DNA from: Pelomicrobium sp036803785
Lineage (GTDB): Bacteria; Pseudomonadota; Gammaproteobacteria; Burkholderiales; UBA6910
Direction: 5' to 3'
NCBI RefSeq assembly: GCF_036803785.1
Contig: NZ_DAIRTR010000040.1
Span: forward strand, 1 to 22,315
Length of the DNA: 22,315 nucleotides
In this document: in pieces, positions 14,044-20,805 of the stretch
Position numbering within the stretch: position 1 is the first letter of the stretch
Layout of the letters: every line of letters begins with the position of its first letter
Notes under the pieces: generated by a model
The model's database searches: none
What the model was told of the DNA's origin: nothing
Seen by the model: the letters and a program-made list of their open reading frames with translations, nothing else
Position numbers and translations under genes: made by a program

Positions 14044-14697
14044 TCACTTTTCCACTACCACCCGGGCGGGCTTTCGTCCTGCAAGCAGCGCGGCCACCGT
14101 GTCATCGTCTACCTGAGGGAAGTCGAGATAGAACGCGCTCACGGCGCCGAAGTCTTCCGGTGCGTGGAGGCACACGACCTCGTCCGCGTAGCGGCCCACT
14201 TTGTCGAGGCTATCCCGCGCCGCCACCGGTACGGCGCAGACGAGCCAGGCCGGCTTCTTCGCCCGCACCGCGTGCAGGGCCGCGATCATGGTGGCGCCGG
14301 TGGCGAGTCCGTCGTCCACCACGATGACGGTTCTTCCCGCCGGGTCGATCGGCTGGCGCGCGGGCGTGTACTTGTGCCGGCGTGCCTGCAGAATCTCGAG
14401 TTGGCGTCGCCTCTCCGCTTCGAGATAGGCCGGGTCTGCCCCGACCCGGGCCGCGTAGTCGGCCACATAGGTCCAGCCGGATTCGTCGACCGCCCCCACC
14501 GCGAACTCGGGACTGAACGGCGCTCGCAGCTTCGTCACCAGCACCACGTCCAGCTCGCCATCCAGCGCATCGGCCAGCACCCGTCCCATCTCGATGGCGC
14601 CGCGGGGGATCGCCAGCACCAAGGGGCGGGCGCCGCGGTACTGGGCCAGCGCGGCCGCCAGTCGGCGCGCCGCGTCGATGCGGTTTTCGAAAATCAT
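14044..14697 (-). CDS. Phosphoribosyltransferase-fold protein
   Basis: A type I phosphoribosyltransferase of 217 aa. The PRPP loop TVIVVDDGLATGATM spans about residues 123-137, preceded by the usual N-terminal IPRGAIEMGRVLADAL and the pyrophosphate-loop region LVTKLRAPFSPEFAVGAV. The base specificity is unknown; this group (ComF/Rv0571c-like uncharacterised PRTases) has few studied members. ATG 14697 overlaps the TGA of the upstream CBS gene as ATGA, so the two are translationally coupled and share an FNR promoter. In M. tuberculosis a PRTase-hydrolase fusion belongs to the dormancy regulon. Here the hydrolase partner is a separate gene facing it. Confidence 0.88.
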   Translation of the reverse strand: MIFENRIDAARRLAAALAQYRGARPLVLAIPRGAIEMGRVLADALDGELDVVLVTKLRAPFSPEFAVGAVDESGWTYVADYAARVGADPAYLEAERRRQLEILQARRHKYTPARQPIDPAGRTVIVVDDGLATGATMIAALHAVRAKKPAWLVCAVPVAARDSLDKVGRYADEVVCLHAPEDFGAVSAFYLDFPQVDDDTVAALLAGRKPARVVVEK

Positions 14698-15191
14698 CCC
14701 GCCTCCACAGGCACCCGCACGGGCCTTTCCTCAAAGGACGGCAAGCCACGCGTTGCCGCCTCCCGCGCGATGCCGCCCCGAACCGTCCGGGCAAGCCCGG
14801 CCACTTGGTCGGCGAGCGCCTCCAGCAGATCGTCGAGGGAGATGATACCCTCGAGCCGCCCGTCGGCAGCCGTCACCAGGACGCGGCGCACGCCGGCGCT
14901 CTGCATGACGTCGATCGCGTCTTCGACACTCGCCTCCGCGGGCACGGTTACCAGCCGGCCGCTCACCAGCTGGCCGACCATCGCCTGCTGAGGGGCAATC
15001 CCACGGGCCATGGCCAGGACCACCAAGTCCCGGTCGGTGACCACGCCCGCAGCCATGGATCCGTTCGGCGTGTCCTGGGTGACGAGCAAAGCTCCTACGT
15101 GGTATTCGCGCATCAGCGCGGCGGCTTGTTCCAGGGTGGCGCTGTGGTCTGTCGCCACGATTTCGCGCGTACAGATATCTCCGACTTTCAT
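14694..15191 (-). CDS. CBS-domain pair protein (165 aa, second paralogue)
   Basis: Two tandem CBS domains (about residues 8-62 and 72-128) that probably bind an adenine nucleotide. It opens MKVGDICTREIVATDHSATLEQAAALMREYHVGALLV, clearly paralogous to the protein at 967-1416 (MDVGEICTREVV, LMREYHVGDLVV), and includes GVVTDRDLVVLAMARG and GVRRVLVTAADGRLEGIISLDDLLEAL. An extra C-terminal stretch of about 35 residues is basic and has no known motif. ATG 15191 follows AAGGAG by five bases; an in-frame start further out, at 15284, would begin in the operator. It is translationally coupled to the phosphoribosyltransferase gene and controlled from the FNR operator at 15284-15297. Confidence 0.92.
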   Translation of the reverse strand: MKVGDICTREIVATDHSATLEQAAALMREYHVGALLVTQDTPNGSMAAGVVTDRDLVVLAMARGIAPQQAMVGQLVSGRLVTVPAEASVEDAIDVMQSAGVRRVLVTAADGRLEGIISLDDLLEALADQVAGLARTVRGGIAREAATRGLPSFEERPVRVPVEAG

Positions 15192-15256
15192 GGTCGCTCC
15201 TTTCCTTGTTGGCCCCTGCGGCCGGCTGCCGGGACCGGCGTACCGGACTTCGATCA

Positions 15257-15297
15257 ACGATACCCCCCCTCCCGGACGGGACATTGACCTATATCAA
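15257..15297 (-). promoter_or_regulatory. FNR promoter of the CBS-phosphoribosyltransferase operon
   Basis: The operator TTGACCTATATCAA is at 15284-15297. On the minus strand TATCGT at 15262-15257 (4 of 6 to TATAAT) is centred 31 bp away, with a start near 15249. Rightwards, towards the histidine kinase, no -10 is found at the expected place, so FNR control of the kinase is uncertain. Confidence 0.7.
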
Positions 15298-15393
15298 AGG
15301 ACGTTCGGCCCCATGGACCTCGACCCGATTCGCACCGATGTTGCCACGCCGGCAAAGCGAAAGGACGGGTGATAGAATCCTTGCGGTTCGAGC

Positions 15394-17475
15394 ATGAGCG
15401 CCATCCCTGATCTTCCCGGCCCCCGCGGCCGGCGCTTGTCCATCCCGACGACCCGCGCGGTCCTGGCGTCGGTATCCGCGCTGGCGATTGTCATCGCCAC
15501 AGGCACCGCGCTCATCCTGGGAGAGCTGCGCAGCCGCCAAATCGCCGACGCCCAACGCGAAGTGGCCAACGTGAGCCGCCTTCTGGCAGAGCAGACCGCG
15601 CGCACGTTGCAGAGCGTGGACTTTATCCTCAAAGGAGCGATCGAGCGCGTGCGGGAGGGGCAAGCCCGCCCCCAGCTCATGGAACAGACGACCGTGCGCG
15701 CCCTGATGCAGGCGCGCATCAGCGGCGTGCCTTACGTCCGGGCGCTTTGCATCTTCGACCCCCAGGGGCGCCTGTCCTTGCATTCACATGTCCATCCCGC
15801 CCCCAAGCTCTACGCTGGCGACCGAGACTACTTCAAGGTGCACATGGAAAACCCGGGCTACGGCCTGTACATCGACAAACCCGCCCGCAGCCGCCTCACC
15901 GGCGAATGGACGATCCAGCTGAGCCGCCGCATCGACGGTCCCGGCGGCGAATTTCAGGGGGTGTTCTCGGCAGCGCTCAACCCTGCGCATTTCGAAGCGC
16001 TCTATCGGGCCCTGGACCTGGGCCGCAATAGCTCGATCAGCTTGTTCCTGCGCGACGGCACCCTGCTGGTGCGCTACCCGCGCGAGGAGTCGTTGATCGG
16101 CCGCTCCTTCGCTGACTCCCCCGCGTTCCAAGCTCTGGCACATCCAGACCACGACATCGAAGGAGCTCGCGTCCTGCGCACTACCGGAGCTAACGCCACC
16201 CTCACCGGCGTGCGCGAGGTCGGCCCCTTTCCCCTCGTGATCGCAGTGTCCCGCAGCGAAGAGGCTCTCCTCGCCCAATGGCGGCGCGACGCGGTTTTGA
16301 TCGCCTTTGGCGCCGCGGTGGTGACGCTACTGCTCGCCGCAGCCGGTATTGTCCTCGCGCGCGAGCTATCCCGAGAAGCGGCCATGGGCCGGGCCCTGCG
16401 GGACAGCGAGGCACGCCTGAGCGGCATTGTCCAGTCGGCCATGGACGCGATCATCACCGCCGATGAAAACCAGCGCATCGTCCTGTTCAACCCCGCGGCG
16501 GAGAGGGTGTTCCGCTGTCCCGCGGCGGAGGCGATCGGATCGCCGCTGGAGCGCTTCATCCCCGAACGCTTTCGCGCCGCCCACCGGCACCACGTGGAGC
16601 AGTTTGGCACGACCGGCGCGACCTCAAGAAAAATGGGCGATCTCACCGTGCTCTACGGGCTTCGAGCCGACGGCGAGGAATTTCCCATCGATGCGTCGAT
16701 CTCACAGGTAGTGGTGGGTGGCAAAAAACTCTATACCGTGGTCCTGCGGGACATCACTCTACGCCGCCAAGCGGAAGAGGATCTGCGCGAATCCCACGAC
16801 CGGCTGCGGGAGCTCACCGCGGCGCTTGAATCCGTGCGGGAGGATGAGCGGGCGCGCATTTCCCGGGAATTGCACGACGAGCTCGGCCAGCAATTGACGG
16901 CGCTGCGCATGGATGTCTCCTGGCTCGCCTCGCGGCTCTCCTCCAGCCAACCGGCGCTGCTGGAAAAGCTGAACGGTATGAAGGCGACCATCGACGCCAC
17001 GGTGCGCGCCACGCGGCAGATTTCCGCGGAGCTTCGACCCCTGGTGCTGAGCGAGCTGGGGCTGGTGGCGGCGGCCGAATGGCTGGTGCAGGACTTCTCC
17101 CGCCGCACCGGGATCAAGGCGGAGTTGGACCTCGACCTGGACGAGCACGATCTGACGCTGGACGATCGCCTAGCCACCGCCATGTTTCGCGCCCTGCAGG
17201 AATCCTTGACCAACGTAGCGCGTCATTCCCGCGCCTCCCGGGTGGACGTCTGCCTTGCCGCTCCCGACGGCGCCCTGGTGCTCAAGGTGCAGGACAACGG
17301 CAGGGGCATGGCGCCGGGCGAAGAACGCAAGAGCGGCTCTTTCGGTCTTCTGGGCATGCGCGAGCGCGTACAGGCGCTGGGAGGAAAGGTCGTGGTGCGT
17401 TCGAGTCCCGGAAAAGGTACGACTGTGGAGGTGAGCGTTCCGCTCGCCAGTGTTGCGGCGGGAGGTGTCCCATGA
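15394..17475 (+). CDS. Membrane sensor histidine kinase, Cache-PAS-HisKA_3-HATPase
   Basis: A 693-aa sensor kinase. A first membrane helix lies at about 22-43 and a second at 300-323; between them is a periplasmic domain of about 250 residues with double-Cache character (GDRDYFKVHMENPG, SISLFLRDGTLLVRYP), expected to bind a small ligand outside the membrane. A cytoplasmic PAS domain follows (about 335-455), then the HisKA_3 dimerisation region with phospho-acceptor His494 in ISRELHDELGQQLTALR, and the ATPase domain with ALQESLTNVARHSRA (N box, near 600), VQDNGRGM and GLLGMRERV. HisKA_3 kinases pair with NarL-type regulators, and the next gene is one, overlapping as ATGA. The start is the first ATG of the frame and lacks a strong ribosome site. 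The ligand is unknown; heme and flavin cannot be confirmed for the PAS domain. Confidence 0.92.
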   Translation: MSAIPDLPGPRGRRLSIPTTRAVLASVSALAIVIATGTALILGELRSRQIADAQREVANVSRLLAEQTARTLQSVDFILKGAIERVREGQARPQLMEQTTVRALMQARISGVPYVRALCIFDPQGRLSLHSHVHPAPKLYAGDRDYFKVHMENPGYGLYIDKPARSRLTGEWTIQLSRRIDGPGGEFQGVFSAALNPAHFEALYRALDLGRNSSISLFLRDGTLLVRYPREESLIGRSFADSPAFQALAHPDHDIEGARVLRTTGANATLTGVREVGPFPLVIAVSRSEEALLAQWRRDAVLIAFGAAVVTLLLAAAGIVLARELSREAAMGRALRDSEARLSGIVQSAMDAIITADENQRIVLFNPAAERVFRCPAAEAIGSPLERFIPERFRAAHRHHVEQFGTTGATSRKMGDLTVLYGLRADGEEFPIDASISQVVVGGKKLYTVVLRDITLRRQAEEDLRESHDRLRELTAALESVREDERARISRELHDELGQQLTALRMDVSWLASRLSSSQPALLEKLNGMKATIDATVRATRQISAELRPLVLSELGLVAAAEWLVQDFSRRTGIKAELDLDLDEHDLTLDDRLATAMFRALQESLTNVARHSRASRVDVCLAAPDGALVLKVQDNGRGMAPGEERKSGSFGLLGMRERVQALGGKVVVRSSPGKGTTVEVSVPLASVAAGGVP

Positions 17476-18116
17476 TCCGGGTGCTCCTCGCCGACGACCA
17501 CACGATCGTGCGCGACGGCCTCAAGCAGATCCTGGCCGAGACTGGAGACCTGGTCGTGGCCGGCGAGGCGGCGGACGGCTTTGACGTGCTACGCAAGGTC
17601 CGCGAGCAGGACTGGGACGTGCTGGTGCTGGACATGTCCATGCCCGGCCGAAGCGGCATCGAGCTCATCAAGCAGCTCAAGGCCGAGAAACCCAGACTGC
17701 CGATCCTGGTGCTCAGCATGCACCAGGAGGAGCAATACGCCATACGAGCTCTACGCTCCGGCGCGTCCGGCTATCTCACCAAGGACACCGACACAGCGCA
17801 GCTCGTGGCAGCGATCCGCAAGGTGGCCGCAGGCGGGGTCTACCTGAGCGGAGTGATGGCAGAGCGCATGGCGATGAATCTCATGCCTGCGGCCTGCAGC
17901 CTGCCCCATACTCAGCTCTCCGACCGGGAGCTCACCGTTTTCGAGATGCTGGTGTCCGGCCTCGGCGTCACGGATATCGCCGAGCGCCTGTGCCTCAGCG
18001 TCAAGACGGTGAGCACCCACAAGAGTCGCATCCTGCAAAAGATGAACATGACGAGCACCGCAGAGCTGGTGCGCTACGCGGTGAAGCATGGTCTCATCCG
18101 CGATCCGGAAGGATAG
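17472..18116 (+). CDS. NarL/FixJ-family response regulator
   Basis: A 214-aa transcription factor: receiver domain at 1-120 with the acidic pair Asp8-Asp9 (LLADDHTIVRDGL), phospho-acceptor Asp54 (LVLDMSMPG) and the conserved Lys in GYLTKD, then a LuxR-type helix-turn-helix at about 148-205 (LSDRELTVFEMLVSGLGVTDIAERLCLSVKTVSTHKSRILQKM). Its ATG is embedded in the kinase stop (ATGA), so kinase and regulator are made together. The target is not known; candidate sites are the inverted repeats just downstream at 18161-18196 and 18233-18255. The arrangement is like DosS-DosR, NreB-NreC and NarX-NarL. Confidence 0.94.
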   Translation: MIRVLLADDHTIVRDGLKQILAETGDLVVAGEAADGFDVLRKVREQDWDVLVLDMSMPGRSGIELIKQLKAEKPRLPILVLSMHQEEQYAIRALRSGASGYLTKDTDTAQLVAAIRKVAAGGVYLSGVMAERMAMNLMPAACSLPHTQLSDRELTVFEMLVSGLGVTDIAERLCLSVKTVSTHKSRILQKMNMTSTAELVRYAVKHGLIRDPEG

Positions 18117-18160
18117 ACCTCCCCTCCGCCTCCGGAGCTGCGGCCACGGGGGTTCCTTTT

Positions 18161-18196
18161 GTAGGAATCCTCCTAGGAGGTTTCTTCCATTCCTAC
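18161..18196. promoter_or_regulatory. Nested palindromes before the receiver gene, possible NarL-type operator
   Basis: GTAGGAAT (18161-18168) and ATTCCTAC (18189-18196) are exact inverted repeats, enclosing the 12-bp palindrome CCTCCTAGGAGG (18169-18180). Within this, TAGGA-N4-TCCTA (18162-18175) has the symmetry of the NreC site TAGGG-N4-CCCTA. Binding by the adjacent regulator is inference; an attenuator-like RNA structure is the alternative. Confidence 0.45.
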
Positions 18197-18232
18197 ACGC
18201 ACTTTAAGCATCCTCCGATATCCCGTAGCTGC

Positions 18233-18255
18233 GTGAATCCGCATAATGGATTCAC
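18233..18255. repeat. Perfect inverted repeat upstream of the receiver gene
   Basis: GTGAATCC at 18233-18240 and GGATTCAC at 18248-18255 flank a 7-nt AT-rich spacer, 22 nt before the receiver gene. It may be an operator or an mRNA hairpin. It is unlike the FNR sites of the window. Confidence 0.5.
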
Positions 18256-18277
18256 AAAGCGTGTTCTGGGAACAAGC

Positions 18278-18658
18278 GTGGTGAAGGTGTTCGTCGTGGA
18301 GGATTCGGCGCTAGTACGGGAGCGGCTCGTCACCCTGCTGGAAGAGATCGCCACCGTGGAACTGGCGGGGGAAGCCTCCAGCGTGCCGGAGGCAATCGAG
18401 GGCATTGCGCACACCTGTCCCGATGCGGTGATCGTGGATCTCATGCTGGCGGACGGCAGCGGGATCGATGTCCTGCGCGCGATCGCTCGCGGGGGATTGC
18501 GGGTCAAGACCATTGTGCTCACGAACTATCCTACCGACGAGTTCTTCCGCAAGTGCATGGAAGCCGGCGCCGATTATTTTCTGGACAAGACGATCGATTT
18601 CGACCGGGTGAAAGGCATCCTGGAGAGCCTCACGGAAAAAGACTTGCCCTCGGCATGA
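18278..18658 (+). CDS. Single-domain response regulator (receiver only)
   Basis: A CheY-like receiver of 126 aa without output domain: acidic pair in FVVEDSALVRERL, phospho-acceptor Asp in AVIVDLMLADGSG (about residue 54), Thr in TIVLTNYP and Lys in YFLDKT. It could act as a phosphate sink or as a protein-protein switch for the neighbouring kinase. The start is one of two adjacent GTG codons (18278 or 18281), with a weak GGGA six to nine bases upstream; a longer reading frame from 17990 overlaps the NarL-type gene. Its own promoter region carries two palindromes. The fnr gene follows after 53 nt and is probably cotranscribed. Confidence 0.88.
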   Translation: MVKVFVVEDSALVRERLVTLLEEIATVELAGEASSVPEAIEGIAHTCPDAVIVDLMLADGSGIDVLRAIARGGLRVKTIVLTNYPTDEFFRKCMEAGADYFLDKTIDFDRVKGILESLTEKDLPSA

Positions 18659-18711
18659 ACGTTCGGCCGGAGAATGCCCGGCGGTCCCGAAAAAGTGCAA
18701 AGGAGAAGGAG

Positions 18712-19620
18712 ATGGGTGTGAACAAGACGGACGCGTTTGACTGGCTGGACGAAAGTCATGGCCTGGGCGCCGGTCCCAAAGACCGGGCGTACGCCGATTG
18801 CGCAGGATGTCCGGTGCGGCGCACCTGCCTATGGGCGGCCGCGCCGGCCGAAGCTTTCCAAGGGCTTCACCCGATCGTCCATGTACGCCGCCGGGTACGC
18901 CGGGGAGAATCCCTGTTTCGCTCTGGAGATCCGTTCGGCGCCCTCTACACGATCCGCAGCGGTTTTTTCAAAACCACCCTGTTGTACGCCGACGGGCGAG
19001 AGCAAGTCGGGGGCTTCTACATGGCCGGGGAGACGCTCGGGCTCACCGGCATCGGACCGCAAGTCCACATCAGCACCGCCACGGCACTGGAGGACGGAGA
19101 AGTCTGTGCCGTTCCATTTCCGGCACTCGAGCAGGCGCTTCTCGACTCGCCCCTTATGCAAAGGCGCTTCCACAAGGTCATGGCGGAGGAGATTGTGCGG
19201 GAGCAGGCTACCATGATGCTGCTAGGCTCGTTTGATGCGGAGGGACGAGTGGCGGCCTTTCTCCTGAATCTGGCCTGCCGCTACGCTTCGCTCGGATATT
19301 CTGCGGAAGAATTTCACCTGCGCATGACCCGGGAGGAGCTGGGCAGCTACCTCGGTCTTACGCTGGAGACCGTGAGCCGCACGTTTTCCAAGATGCATGA
19401 AGCCGGCCTGGTGGCGGTCAACCTGAAGCAGGTGCGCATCCTCGACGTGGAGGGACTGAGACGGGTCTTGAGCCGGGAAAGGCAGTCGCCAGAGCGCCTA
19501 CCGCGGCTGTATCTGGCGGCACGCAAGGCCGCCAAACCCTCTCGAGGCCCTTTGCGTAGCGGCGCCAAAGCACCGCCCCTGCCCGCGCTGGGCTCGGCAC
19601 CGCTTTCTCTGGTCTGCTGA
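18712..19620 (+). CDS. fnr: FNR-type oxygen-sensing transcription factor
   Basis: A Crp/Fnr-family regulator with the oxygen-labile [4Fe-4S] cluster ligands: Cys30, Cys33 and Cys39 (C-X2-C-X5-C in DCAGCPVRRTC) plus Cys132 in EDGEVCAVPF, matching the four ligands of E. coli FNR. The cyclic-nucleotide-like beta roll spans about 50-140, the dimerisation helix about 145-175, and the helix-turn-helix about 205-228, with Glu219, Ser222 and Arg223 in LETVSRTF, the residues that read TTGAT half-sites. It should therefore bind the operators found throughout this window. ATG 18712 follows AAAGGAG by six bases. It is about 50 residues longer than typical FNR, the extra being a basic, Pro/Ala/Leu-rich tail that ends in Cys302. 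No FNR site lies directly in front of it. The family is certain; ortholog name (fnr, anr or fnrN) is open. Confidence 0.94.
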   Translation: MGVNKTDAFDWLDESHGLGAGPKDRAYADCAGCPVRRTCLWAAAPAEAFQGLHPIVHVRRRVRRGESLFRSGDPFGALYTIRSGFFKTTLLYADGREQVGGFYMAGETLGLTGIGPQVHISTATALEDGEVCAVPFPALEQALLDSPLMQRRFHKVMAEEIVREQATMMLLGSFDAEGRVAAFLLNLACRYASLGYSAEEFHLRMTREELGSYLGLTLETVSRTFSKMHEAGLVAVNLKQVRILDVEGLRRVLSRERQSPERLPRLYLAARKAAKPSRGPLRSGAKAPPLPALGSAPLSLVC

Positions 19621-19932
19621 CGGGGGAGGGTCGGTGAGCGTCAGATGATCGCCCGCGAGGCCGTCTTTCCGGGACCGGGGGATCGGGCCCCGGGACGAAA
19701 GCAGGCGCCGCTCGGGGCTCCGCACCGTCACCTTGAGGGGCACGCCGAGGGCCTGAGCGGCAAGAGCGCTCGCAGTGCGAGCGAGGAGGCCCCGCCTGCG
19801 GGCACCCGAATCCCGGTCACGCCAGCGCGTCGAGCAGCGGGCAACGCCTAGACCGCCCTCAGCCCTGCATCCCGGCAGGCGATCCGTGGCGCATTGAGCG
19901 TGCGCTGAGACACTCACCCGGACAATACGCCC
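19621..19932. other. Gap between fnr and the formate/nitrite channel gene
   Basis: No convincing gene is seen in these 312 bases. There are two GC-rich hairpins: CCGGGG/CCCCGG (19675-19680, 19688-19693) and a perfect 7-bp stem with a 3-nt loop, CGCTCGC-AGT-GCGAGCG (19767-19783). Either could end the fnr transcript, though no U-run follows. No FNR operator is visible before the channel gene. Confidence 0.5.
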
Positions 19933-20766
19933 ATGGCACAGCTTTACGGATTCGACGCGTACTCGCCTCAGGAAATCGCCGACAAAGTGGAAACGGTGGG
20001 TGTGGCCAAGGCGCGGCTGCCCCTCCCCGCCATGGCCATGCTGGGAGTGCTGGCCGGCGGCTTCATCGGGCTCGGCGCGCTCTATTTCACCCTGGTCGCC
20101 TCCGATGCTTCCCTGCCCTTCGCCGCGTCGCGAGTGCTGGGCGGGGTCGCTTTCTCCATGGGGCTGATCTTGGTGGTGGTGGCAGGGGCAGAGCTTTTCA
20201 CCGGCAACAACCTCCTGGTCATGGCCTGGGCCGACCGCAGGATCACCACGGGGGAAATGCTGCGCAACTGGACCATCGTCTACGTGACCAACGCCGTCGG
20301 CGCTGTCGGCCTGGCGGTGGTGGTCTATCTGGCGCAACATCCCGAGATGGCCGGCGGCGCTATCGGCCGGCAGGCGGTCAAGCTCGCCGCGGCGAAGGCG
20401 AGTCTTCCCTTCGTCGAAGCCTTTTTCAAGGGCGTTCTGTGCAACGTGCTGGTATGCCTCGCCGTGTGGCTGGCGATGGCGGGCCGATCGGTGACCGACA
20501 AAGTGCTCGCCATCGTCTTTCCCATCTCCGCCTTCGTCGCGGCCGGCTTCGAGCACTCGGTCGCCAACATGTATTTCCTCGCCTTGGGATGGATGCTCCA
20601 GGGAACATACATCGGCACAGAAGGCGCCCCAATCGGCTGGAGCGGCATTGTGGGCAACCTGGTGCCCGTCACCCTGGGCAATGTGGCCGGCGGCAGCCTG
20701 ATGGTGGCTCTCGTGTACTATCTTATCTATCGACGGCCGCACAGTACTTCCGCTCCGGGAAACTGA
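19933..20766 (+). CDS. Formate/nitrite transporter family channel (FocA/NirC-like)
   Basis: A 277-aa inner-membrane channel of the FNT family, which forms pentamers passing formate, nitrite or hydrosulfide. Six membrane segments are evident, and signature stretches are GAELFTGNNLLVM (85-97), GVLCNVLVCLAVWLA, GFEHSVANMYF containing the central-gate His (about 209), and NLVPVTLGNVAGGSLM. The length and GFEHSVANM motif are close to FocA, but substrate cannot be settled from sequence. ATG 19933 is preceded by a weak ribosome site (GGACAAT region). It is followed after 39 nt by the phosphorylase gene and likely cotranscribed. A formate channel fits fermentation of stored glycogen, and the pairing with the phosphorylase hints at glycogen-to-formate flux, which is inference. 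Confidence 0.92.
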   Translation: MAQLYGFDAYSPQEIADKVETVGVAKARLPLPAMAMLGVLAGGFIGLGALYFTLVASDASLPFAASRVLGGVAFSMGLILVVVAGAELFTGNNLLVMAWADRRITTGEMLRNWTIVYVTNAVGAVGLAVVVYLAQHPEMAGGAIGRQAVKLAAAKASLPFVEAFFKGVLCNVLVCLAVWLAMAGRSVTDKVLAIVFPISAFVAAGFEHSVANMYFLALGWMLQGTYIGTEGAPIGWSGIVGNLVPVTLGNVAGGSLMVALVYYLIYRRPHSTSAPGN

Positions 20767-20805
20767 CGGCCGCGCCTTCATCCTGCGCGAAAGACGAACA
20801 CTCCA

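Noticed and set aside
19645..19851. 68-codon plus-strand ORF between fnr and the channel gene
   Set aside because: Low-complexity, no ribosome site and no recognisable pattern; it spans the hairpin at 19767-19783.
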